From Branchipolynoe longqiensis (lineage: Eukaryota; Annelida; Polychaeta; Phyllodocida; Polynoidae), in the NCBI GenBank assembly GCA_030323885.1, contig CM059194.1:7277686-7341685 (forward strand): a stretch of 64,000 nucleotides of DNA. The letters run 5' to 3'. Shown one piece after another: positions 1 to 10,100 of the stretch (the first letter of the stretch is position 1; each line of letters starts with the position of its first letter). The translations under genes and the position numbers were made by a program. Under the pieces are notes generated by a model. The model did no database searches and was not told the DNA's origin. It worked only from the letters and a program-made list of their open reading frames with translations.

Positions 1-2
1 AA

Positions 3-1013
3 AGTGCGGCCTCCCCGGACCACCTTCGCACAGTGCGCCAGCAAGCCAGCCAGCCGCTCCAGCTGGATCCTCCTAGCCTTCTTCCGGCCCTCCAGGGCCA
101 GAAGCGCCATGGTCATCCTGGTCAGCTTGTCCTCCGGCAGCGACATCTCCAGGGCGATGGTGTCGATGTCGATACCCAGGAACCTTGTTTTGGTGTACGG
201 GGAGGTGACTTTTGGGAAGCTTATGTAGAAGCCCAATCTCCGGAGGATCCCCATTAGGGTGGCCTGGGCCGTACAGCCCGCGTCGAAGTCCCGAGCTACG
301 ATACAGAAGTCGTCGAGGTAATTTACCACCTCCCCCACGCCCTCACGCACTGCACAGCGGACAACAAAATCAGACAGCTTGCTGAAGCCATAAGGGCTGG
401 AGGCCAGCCCCATGCATAGCCTGTTATCTCTTAAAAAGACCGGGTCATTCCCGAAGTCCCAGAATATGCCCTGGCGGTCCCGGTCTCGTGGGTGGATGCT
501 CACCGCCCGGTAAGCATCGCGGATGTCCACGGTCGCGAGATAGTCACCGGCTTGCATCAGGGCGGCCACATCGTCGACACTATTGTAGGAGAATTTGGCC
601 GTCACGCTATCCGTGTAGTTGTTGACTGACTCCCCCTCTGGTCTGCTGCAATCCACGATGCCCCTCACCCCCCCTCCATCCTTGGGGATGCAGAAGAGCC
701 TATGCACACATAGCGGCCGGTCCGCCGCCCTGGTCAAAGCCCTTGCCTCGATCTCCTTCCTGAGTTTGCCAGACATGACCTCTCTGTCCTCACGGTCTCC
801 CCAGGCGTCCTGATGGCACTCATAGCAAGCGTCGCAGTCCCGGTTTATTACCATGAAGCCGAAGCAGATGCCTTTCATGATATATTCGGCATCGGGGTCA
901 GTATCACCCCTCATGAACAGCTCTGTGAAGACTGTACATGGCTTCATCTGGGACACGACACCATCAATACTGTGCGTGCAGCTGCACAAACCTGTGATGC
1001 AGCTCCTCCAGAG
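3..1013 (-). mobile_element. DIRS-like retrotransposon reverse transcriptase (partial, runs off left edge)
   Basis: The minus strand from 1013 to the window edge is one uninterrupted frame of about 337 codons encoding a reverse transcriptase. Visible blocks in order are a fingers region with FCIPKDGGGVRGIVDCS, then SVNNYTDSV, a palm block LATVDIRDAYRAVSIHPRD, the LCMGLASSPYGFSKL block, the catalytic YLDD (near 309-320) and, after it, FLGIDIDT followed by LEMSLPEDKL. The YLDD box with a following FLGxxIDT and LPEDKL segment is the style of DIRS/Ngaro (tyrosine-recombinase) elements rather than LINEs. RNase H and recombinase would lie to the left, outside the window. In this frame a TGA at 1014-1016 separates it from an upstream open stretch. 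The clean frame suggests a fairly young copy. Family assignment is by motif style only. Confidence 0.78.
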
Positions 1014-1016
1014 TCA

Positions 1017-1512
1017 GAAGTCGGTCACACAGTCGGTAACCGTCTCCCTGACGGTGATGTCGAATACATGCTCATCTCCTGTGCCGTCCTCGACGTGGAG
1101 CCACCCCGGGTCCAGGCCATCCCCCTTGCTTGTCCATACAGGGGTACCTCTGTGGGGTGTCTCCCCCACTTGTTGGTCACCGGGGATCCCCCCCAGGGTG
1201 CCCGCCGCCGCCATCAGGGTATCCACCCCGTCCCACGTGTTGTTATTGTTGTTTACATCCGGGGCCTCCCGTGGAACGGGTGTCTCCACTGACCCCCGTG
1301 CTCCACTGCAACCCTCCATAACGCCACCCTGGCAGCCTCCCGCCCCCCCCTGGGGCTCCCGTGTTGTCAGTCCCACCCAGAGGCGGGGCCTCCACATGTG
1401 CCGCGACCACAGTGTTGTTGTTGTTTATATCCGGGACCTCCCCACGTGCGGGAAGCCAGCCCTGCGGCTCGGGCATCTTCACTGACCCACATGCGCCACT
1501 GTAAACATCCAT
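1017..1512 (-). mobile_element. Linker open frames upstream of the DIRS-like RT
   Basis: Two overlapping minus-strand open frames (1014-1397 and 1243-1512) are rich in Gly, Pro and Thr and share short Asn runs, suggesting internal duplication. The 1014-1397 frame is the same frame as the reverse transcriptase and is separated from it only by a TGA. It probably is the degenerate or non-conserved N-terminal part of the polyprotein. No domain is recognised. The stop could be real decay, a readthrough site or a base error. Confidence 0.4.
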
Positions 1513-1788
1513 ACCAAGCCCTCCGGCGCCGTCAAGTAATGCATCACACCCAGTACCTCGGAGACCGGTACCGTCCCTGTCCCAGCTGCGTCCACCGCCG
1601 GGTTGTGTGTCTGACTGGGTGTCACAAACCCCAGTACCGCTACCGTCCCTGTCCCGGCCGCGTCCACCGCCGGGTTGTGTGGCTGCTTGAGTGCTCGCTG
1701 CGCCCCACCCAGCGCCCCCGTTTTCCCGCGGTATGGCCGAATCTGGGTCATGCTCCGCGTCCCCGGTGTGGCGCGTCCCGGTGCACCG

Positions 1789-2124
1789 TCAGTCCCGGGT
1801 GCACTTAATGCGCTTGTGGCTGCAGCTCCCGCACTTGCTGCACCAATGCCCGAAGCTACAGTCCCCCTCCTTACTGTCACAACCCACTTCCTTGTTCCAG
1901 GGGAAGCAGGCCCGCTTGCCTCCCTTTTCATAGGTCTTGAGCCCCTTTGGATTCCCGGTGGTCGCACTCTTAGTTTTGGCCCGCATGGCCTTATGCCCGT
2001 AGTGGATCAGGCTCGCCGCCGCATTCCCTGCCGTGAATGCAGCGAAACCCTCCCGTTCCGCCAGCTTACGCACGGCCGTGTCATATCGAACATGGGCAGT
2101 GTCTTTGTTGAAAGTAAGTTGCAA
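1789..2124 (-). mobile_element. Gag-like cysteine-rich zinc-finger ORF of the retroelement
   Basis: A minus-strand frame of 111 codons ends in a Cys/His cluster: C73, C82, C89, H93, then C95, C98, C101 and C108 (C-x8-C-x6-C-x3-H followed by a C-x2-C knuckle). Clusters of this kind end the gag-like ORF1 of DIRS/Ngaro-type elements, and the reverse transcriptase lies immediately downstream on the same strand, so I read it as the nucleic-acid-binding tail of ORF1. The annotated first codon is TTG, so this is not a complete protein; the frame probably continues upstream through a disruption. The overlapping 1479-1967 minus frame carries a twice-repeated NPAVDAAGTGTV segment. Confidence 0.55.
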
Positions 2125-2497
2125 GATGGCAAGTAAGCAAGGTGGCTTGAATATGGCTTGGCATCTTTAAAGTCACACGTTAGGCTCAGGAACAAGGATG
2201 AAGCACTGTAACTCGGCCACTGATAGTTTGCGCACATCCTTCTTATCCTCAGTATAGTTTTTTCAAGACCACTTACTTTTCCGTCTCCGGGACGTGCTCC
2301 TTGTCCTGCTACGTGAACTGGAGTCACTACGAGAGTGCGATCTGCGCCGCCGTGTGGCTCTTGGCGATCCCTCGTAATAGAGTGACTAAATCCGAATGGG
2401 TGCTCGCTGCTGGGCTGGAGTGGTTCAAGTGACCTGGCGCTTATCTTTATAACACGGTTTCGTAGTTCCTCAAAGTCAACAGCGTTGTCTTTCAGTG

Positions 2498-2743
2498 TTA
2501 TTTTCCTCTCACGCGTCGCTCTTCTTCATCACTTGCACATACTCGTACGTCTTTTGTGATATCCTCCATCACTCGCTCATCGGAGGCTTCTCCTGCCGTC
2601 GCCATCTTGACTGCCGAGAATTTGCGCGTTATGCGTATGTGGTTGCCTGCGGTGTCCTCCCATTTCACGTCAGTAATGCACCTCGGTCCAGAATGAATTT
2701 TACCACACGGGTTGCAGAAACCCTCGGACATACCGTATCGCAC
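2498..2743 (-). mobile_element. Possible N-terminal piece of the same retroelement ORF1
   Basis: An 81-codon minus-strand frame begins MRYGMSEGFCNPCGKIHSG and contains a C-x2-C pair (CNPC) followed by H and C. It lies upstream of the gag-like zinc-finger ORF on the same strand with about 370 bp between, so it may be the start of ORF1, broken by a frameshift. The 2007-2327 minus frame in the gap has no recognisable domain. Assignment rests on position and Cys content only. Confidence 0.3.
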
Positions 2744-2749
2744 AGATGA

Positions 2750-2982
2750 GTGTCAAGCTAGCATGATTCCAGATAGAAGGCGAGCTGGATCGGGGAGCGT
2801 CCTTAAAACACGTTGAAGGCCAGGCGCAGCTGGCATACAGTGCACAGGGCCGCTCACAGGGGGCGCCACCGTGGTCTATGTCATAATAACAGGGTCAGCT
2901 AGATAGGATAAGTGCTAACTATTACATAGGGAACTGAAGATCGGTAGTGTCCTTGTTTATATTCCCATAATGGATTATAGAG

Positions 2983-3059
<77 letters not shown>

Positions 3060-3591
3060 CAAATTAAGATACATGTTTTGGTTTTGAAAAATAAATCTTT
3101 CATCAAACCATGCAACTTTAATTGAGCCAACATTCTGGTCTGAGTGACCGGCGGCCTGTAGAATTTGTCAGACCAGTGCTTGGCTTACCTTATCTGAACT
3201 GCCCTGCTACCCCGGTTGCTCCAACCGCATGCAGCCAGACCTGACGAACATACCATAGTAGCAAAAGCATAAAGGTTGATGGCATCAATATAATATTCCA
3301 GTTAATTAATATATGCATACAATCTTATACAGACATGTAAATGACAAACAGGTTCCAGCTGTATTTGATGCCTAATACGCAGATTAGAGGCGGTAACGCC
3401 GGATGTTGACACCTTCGGGGTCGCTCTCGCCTGATTGGCTGATGCACCGCTTGAGGCTGCAGCAGATGGGATATCACAGGCGACACAGCGCCCACCCGAC
3501 AATCGATGAATAGGGCCCCCTACAGCCTAACCCCCTACAGCCTAAATATTATGCGCATAACTAGTTATACCATACATATATCAGGGTCTGT
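2750..3591. other. Intergenic or spire-intron stretch with an AT microsatellite
   Basis: An (AT)n tract lies at about 2984-3056. At about 3060-3122 there is a short piece resembling one end of the TTAA-flanked MITE family described at 33719-34068. The rest (3123-3591) shows no gene or repeat I recognise. Confidence 0.5.
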
Positions 3592-3827
3592 ACGGGGCGT
3601 GGAAAATCTTGAAAAGTCTTGGAACTTCATTTGCCCCATTTCAAGCCTTGAATTTAAGCCTATTTTCGGTAATTAGTCTTGAAAAGCCTTAAAATCCATT
3701 AAACTGTCCCCACTGATCTAAATTAGTCCAAAATCACCATTCCGAATGATGATTTCGGACTAAATCTAAATGAAAACAGCCTTGAAATAGCCTTGGATTC
3801 CATATGTGCACATGTGTGCGGACCCTG
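3592..3827. mobile_element. CAGGGTC-ended MITE, copy 1
   Basis: This 236-bp element begins cagggtctgtacgg and ends gtgcggaccctg, so its ends are short inverted repeats. Its body is full of short cttgaaa/ttcaag direct and inverted words. Related copies lie at 4982-5267, 8310-8514 and 37984-38616. CAGGG-type ends suggest a hAT-like non-autonomous transposon, but I see no clear 8-bp target duplication. Confidence 0.6.
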
Positions 3828-3967
3828 ATATATATATGTGTATGGGTAGCCATCCGTTGGATATCCTATGAATGTGATACACGTGTCAGTGCAGGCTTAG
3901 CGCTAGCCGCTGGTCACGTGACCTCAGCTGTCTGACCTCACGCCGTGTCTGGTGCTGCCACCTGTAG

Positions 3968-4112
3968 GAGGACGATGACGACGATGGCGACCTGTTCGGG
4001 GACGACCGAAACCACGTGTCCCCCGGTGTACTGTCCCCATTATCGCCCCTCGCCTCCATTAAGGATGAGGACCACGACGCGCTCTACGGGCCGTCGCCAT
4101 GGCAACAGACAG
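3968..4112 (+). CDS. spire: Acidic exon, probably spire
   Basis: This 145-nt exon follows a cctgtag acceptor and ends at cag|gtaact. It encodes EDDDDDGDLFGDD, a Ser/Pro-rich middle, and ends PSPWQQT plus one leftover G. The leftover G joined to exon A (TG GCC) or to exon B (TC GCA) gives a Val codon in both cases and keeps the frame. I do not recognise the segment as a named domain; its place between the WH2 region and the spir-box would fit the variable linker of spire proteins. Confidence 0.6.
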
Positions 4113-7100
4113 GTAACTATGGCAACCCAGCAACTACCGTAAAAACTTACTCATTAGGCAAGCCGGCGGATAAGTTGATGTTAGTTTTTGACTATACATA
4201 GTCACTCAGGAATGATATCTTTCCATTTTAAGCTGGATTTCCAGGTTGTTTCACAGCCTGGCGGCATTTTTGATATAGGTGTAAAAGGAAATTTGCCGTC
4301 GGGATTAATAATCTCAGCTTGATTTCTGCTTCTTTTTTTGTGTTGCCTGAAACCACTATCATCCCTGTTACTGGTGAACGGATAGCGAAAAGGTAGGAAA
4401 TATGACACGTGTATATGTTGGAGGTGCTTCTGAGAACTTCCTTTATTTAAACAAACAAAAAATTAACTTAACCACAAGTTTTTACGATAAGCCCCCCAGG
4501 CTCCTTAGATTCATGGAACCCATGTCCAGAGGTTAGGAGGATACAAAGCAGCTCGCATATCACATTTATATGGAAGAAGTTGTAAGCCGCAAGTGGAAAG
4601 TGGATATATATATATGTCGTAGCTGTGTCTGTTTACGCCTTTTAAGCACTGTGCTGTGCATAGACCGGTGTGCACCTTTAACTTATGTTTAAGCGACTGT
4701 TTCATTGTGGGTTGGTGAATGAGCAACTGAAGTTATGAATCACTGCCCGAAGAGTGATAGCGCTTCTACCGCTTGAACTTTGTGTATTCAGCAAGGTTTG
4801 GAGTCCAACTATGTCCAATTGTCTTGCCACCATAACTTAACACTTAACTCTCTTTTTTTCTTTTTTTGTGTGCAACTCTAGCGATAATAGAAGGTAATAT
4901 TGACTTAGAACTTACACAATCACTTCAAATCTTGAACACCGGCCTCTTGCCTCTGGTTAGATCATTTTGAGTTCAAAATCACAGAGTCTGTATGGGGCGT
5001 GGAAAGTTTTGAAAAGTTTTGCCCCATTTCAAGGCCTTGAAAAGCCTTGAATTTGACCTATTTTGGGTAATTAGTCTTGAAAAGCATTGAATTCCATTAA
5101 ACTGTCACTACTGATCTAAATTAGTCTGGAATTCGGCATATGATAATCTGACAAACCTACACAGAATAAAACGCTAATACTCGCATGAATTCCTTGTTTT
5201 TTTAAATAGCCTTGAAAAGCCTTGAAATAGCCTTGAATTCCATATCTTCACATGTGTACGGACACTGCAATCAAATCATTCTCACGTCAGTCAAGTTTCC
5301 TCATCTGAGGTGCAGTAGTCATAGCTGAGCCAGATGAATTAGTGTGTACAGGACTTTAGAATAATGATCGTTTATAATCAACAGGAATCTATTTATAATC
5401 TTTAAAATCAGATTATAGGCTCATTTAGATGCTTACTTTACAAAAAAAGAGAAATGATTCATGGAACCAATTTGCATCAAAAGGGGTGATTTACCGGGAA
5501 GTCTGGCCGTTTTTTGGGTGGTTTATTACAGTTTAGTCTGGTATCTTTATGAGCATATCGCCAAATTATCCCCCAAGTTAATATTAGTTTAGTCAAATTT
5601 AATTTTTCTAGACTTTTTGATGGGGATTGCGCAGTGACCTGCTACCACAAACATTACTTCCTGCCATGGCCATTAATGGGTGAATTGGTGGTGGAAATCC
5701 TCTACAAGAACTACAACTTAGTTGCAATGGTCGAAGGAGAGAAATTTAATTCACCATTAGAAAAAACTACTACATTGAACAGATGAGTTTTGGGATCCCA
5801 TTTAATTCATCAAGAAATGGTACATTTCTTACCTCCTCTGGCAAACATATTCCGTAACCAGACGGGATGGCCGAATGAGTTGAGCGTCCGTCTCCCGTTT
5901 TTGTAGATCATGGGATTCCACCCCACGGGTTCGGACCCTGGTCAAGTCAAACCAATGACTTAAAAATTGATACTAGTCACTTCCGAGCCAGGCACTCGGC
6001 ATTATTAGAATAGGGCAAGGGCTGGTTAGCTCGGTGTCAGGATACTATGACTGAATGGGATATCGGGTCATGGTGCTGGCGGCCTGATTTCCCAGTGGGG
6101 CAGCACTGTAAAGTCACCATGAGTGTGCACTGTCACAAGTCGGTACCCGTCCTGATATGACATTAGATGTTTTCAGGATGTAAAACTCCAATAACCAACC
6201 ATCGGGTCCTGTGGGGCTGCACCGTGGTGCACTGTCATCTAGCGGTGGGGAAAGTGAACTAAATAAGACATCTTAAGGGGCTGTCACATTAGGGTTTTTT
6301 GCGGGAGCGTATGGTGGCGTAGGCGCGTTACGTCATATACGTCAGCATACGCCGTATACGCTACGCATACGCTACTCATACGCTACTCATACGCCCCCAG
6401 GTGACGGCTTATGTGAAGCGTATGAGGCATACGCCACCATACGCTTTCATAAATCCGTCCGTCCAAATTTGTTTGTGCATGCTAAAAAAATCTCGACCTA
6501 TGAGGGCGTATGGCCCATACCGTCAAAAAATGTCACAGCACGCTCCCATAGGCTCCTCATACGCTCCTCGTAGGTTCCACATACGCTCAAAACCACCCGA
6601 ACGGTCAAAAAATGTCATCATAGGCCGGCACGCGCAGGACCTACGTAGGTTTTCAATACGCTCCCGCCATACGCCGTAATGTGAAAGGGCCTTTATATTA
6701 TAATATAGTTATGATGTATAATTTGTTTTATTTAGTGAGAATCCATTACTCTTCGCAACCACAATATAGAATTATTATTATAAAGAATATAATGATACTT
6801 ATTATTAGAGTTTTAACATCATCAGTAGGTTTAATATACTGTGTTAGTTTAGTATTTAATAGTGTAAACCTTGTGATTAGGTCAGCATATTTCCGATATA
6901 TATCAGGCTTGTACATGTATGGTTTGTACTGTAGCAGTCTTTATGTCGTGTGTGTTTAGTTTACGAAGACACAAGGGTTAAACCCATCATTCTTAGTTCG
7001 TTGGAGATTCCATTCCTATTACAACGTACATGTCTGTCTACGTCACTGCTTGTCAGTCACCGCATACCTTACACAAACCACAGGGTTCCCGCGTATTCTT

Positions 7101-10100
7101 AAAAAGTGTTAAATTGATTAGTCAATTTTCAAGGCCTTGAAAAGTCTGAAATATGGTAACTTTTCTGTGAAAGGTTTTAAATTGGATTTGGCCTGTAATA
7201 TTTTGTTTCACAACGCACAAATGCCATGGAGCTGAAATGTCTCGAAGTTGACCCTGTAGTCTATGGACCATAATGTACTGATCACAAGTGCACACATACT
7301 TTGACAGCTTTTTTCTGATTGGTTAGTGTCTCAAAATCCCCCATATTTAATATGGTTACATTTGCCGCAAAAATAGGTCTTAAATTGTATGAAAATTTGT
7401 ATAAAGAAGTCTTAAAAAGGTCTTAATTATGATTGGCTGATAGGTGCAGGAACCCTGAATCAGTCTGTTTTGATTTCTGATGCAACATTTTACAGTCGTC
7501 TATCTTCATTAAAATGTATACACTTTGAAGTATTAATGCGATTTGTATGAAAACATGCGACAAAGATGAATCTGTGTCAGTAGCACAAGATGTTGGTGGG
7601 TTCCGTGTGATTCTGTCTGATGTGGTGAGCCGATGTTGCGGACTACATTGAAATACACGTCTGAACTTGAAGTGAAGCCGCCTTCCTGCTAGATGTGGAT
7701 ACCTGCGTGGTGCTGCTGCGTAATCCTGCGCTGCGCTTTGCGCTGTCTTTGAGTGCATGTGTTGCATACCGCATGGTGTCTTGTGTCTGTCCGTGTAGTC
7801 TGGTGCCCAGACCCGATTTACTAAATGGTTGCGTCTCTACTGCCATTTTAGAATGACCTTCAGCACCCCGCTAAGTCACAACTAGTAGCAACTTGAACCA
7901 CTGCGAATGGCTGGTGTTACTTCAAATCACCAGGTGGCAGCACCCTACAAGATACAGACCCTAGCTAACACTAATGAATTACCAGTCGCTCCTCATAGTT
8001 ACACTCACAACATTGCACTTTTAGACATTGTATTTTAGTATAACATATCACCATGCAGATAAACAGGTCACATAAATTCCAAACACCCGCTTTCCTGAAA
8101 GATATAAATATTTAGCCCATATCGATGACCGTCAAAGCCTCTTACAATGGCGGTGGATGTGGGACCTGTTCTCTTCTAGAAGGACCTGGGAACCAGGCTA
8201 ATGTGTGACTGGGTGCCTGGTAGTTTTCGCATGTTCACCACATGTGTCACGTGACTGCGCATCCAGTTAGATGCATCAACTGATTTTAATCATACAGCGA
8301 TGCTCAATACAGGGTCGGTATGGGGCCTGGAAACTCTTGAAAAGTTGTGAACTTCATTTTCCCCATTTCAATGCCTTGAAAAGCTTTGAATTTAACCTAT
8401 TTTGGGAAATTAGTCTTCAACCCTAAAATCCAAATGAAAATAGCCTTGAATTCCTATCAAAAGCAGCCTTGAAATAGCCTTGAATTCCAATTCTCCACAT
8501 GTGTACAGACCCTGTTAACATGATTGAGAACGCGTTTGACTCCAGACTCTTCTTATTTGTCGTTCTTTTTTTAAACCAGTACTTATTAGTAGATGTGTGT
8601 TGTTGAATGACCACATTTGTAGTTTTATGGTAAAGGGCCATTCAAATATTACGTGACGCTTACGGGGTGTCCCGTAATCCTTTCTTGTACTTTGTCTTAG
8701 AATTTGAGAATTTTACATATCGTTACAGAGCGTTAGAAGGGGGGGGGGGATCTACTTTGGACAAAAATAGCATTGCGTAATAGTTGAATGGCCCCTAATC
8801 CATATTTATGTTTGCTGGGTATGGACTAGGTATGGACTAAGTACTACTTACTACTATTAAGTAGTAGTTAGTAGTAGTAGTAGTTAGTAATAGTTAACTA
8901 CCGAGCAGTAGCCCCCCTTGCGCGTGGTGTTGTTGCTCCTGCATTCTCTGTGAGCACCTGGCTAGTAGTAGGTAGTTAATAGTCAGTTAATACCCCCCCC
9001 CCCTGTGTGTAGTCCAGGCTGTGTGAACATCTGGCTGCCTGTAGTTAGTAGTTAGTAGTACCCCACATGTGTTGCCCAGCAGGCTGTGTGAACACCTGGC
9101 TGCCTGTAGTTAGTAGTTAGTCAGTAGTACCCCCCCCCTGTGTGTGTTTACCAGCAGGCTGTGTGAACACCTGGCTGCCTGTAGTTAGTAGTTAGTTAGT
9201 AGTACCCCCCCCCCTGTGTGTGTTTCCAGCAGGCTGTGTGAACACCTGGCTGCCTGTAGTTCGTAGTTAGTAGTTAGTACCCCCCTGTGTGTGTTTCCCG
9301 CAGGCTGTGTGAACACCTGGCTGCCTGTAGTAGTAGTATGTTAGTCAGTAGTACCCCCCCCCCTGTGTGTGTTGCCCTGCAGGCTGTGTGAAACAGGCTC
9401 CTGTAGTTAGTAAGTTGTACCCCCCCTGTGTGTGTTGCTGCAGCCGTGTGAACACCTGGCTGCCGTAGTAGTTTAGTAGTACCCGCCCCCCTGTGTGTGT
9501 TGCCCTGCAGGCCGTGTGAACACCTGGCTGCCTGTAGTTAGTAGTTAGTCAGTAGTACCTCCCCCCTGTGTGTGTTGCCCTGCAGGCCGTGTGAACACCT
9601 GGCTGCCTGTAGTTAGTAGTTAGTTAGTAGTACCCCCCCTGTGTGTGTTGCCCTGCAGGCTGTGTGAACACCGGGCTGCCTGTAGTTGTAGTTAGTTAGT
9701 AGTCCCCCCCCTGTGCGTGTTGCCCTGCAGGCCGTGTGAACACCTGGCTGCCTGTAGTTAGTAGTTAGTTAGTAGTACCCGCCCCCCTGTGTGTGTGGGG
9801 TGTGTGGTTGTTGTGTTGTGTTTTGTGTCCCCCCTGTGTGTGTTGCCCTGCAGGCTGTGTGAACACTGGCTGCCTGTAGTTAGTAGTTATTTAGTTAGTT
9901 ACCCCCCCCCTGTGTGTGTTGCCCTGCAGGCCTGTGAACACCTGGCTGTCTGTATTAGTAGTTAGAGTTAGTTAGTAGTACCCCCCCCCTCTGTGTGTTG
10001 CCCTGCAGGCTGTGTGAACACCTGGCTGCCTGTAGTTAGTAGTTAGTCAGTAGTCCCCCCCCTGTGTGTGTTGCCCTGAGTCCGTGTGAACACCTGGTGC

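Larger units (their letters stand above)
4113..8820 (+). other. Spire intron, left part
   Basis: This stretch holds MITEs at 4982-5267, 6276-6692, 7081-7457 and 8310-8514 and a SINE at 5861-6200. The remainder (4201-4980, 5270-5860, 6700-7080, 7460-8305, 8515-8820) shows no supported exon. A G run lies at 8741-8749. Short open frames here lack splice sites or recognisable domains. Confidence 0.5.

Noticed and set aside
813..2136. Plus-strand frames of 127-210 aa over 813-2136
   Set aside because: Opposite-strand shadows of the minus-strand retroelement, whose RT motifs are unambiguous.
6401..6679. 92-aa frame with PYAFIN and RSKPP-like repeats
   Set aside because: Produced by mirrored catacg words inside a MITE.
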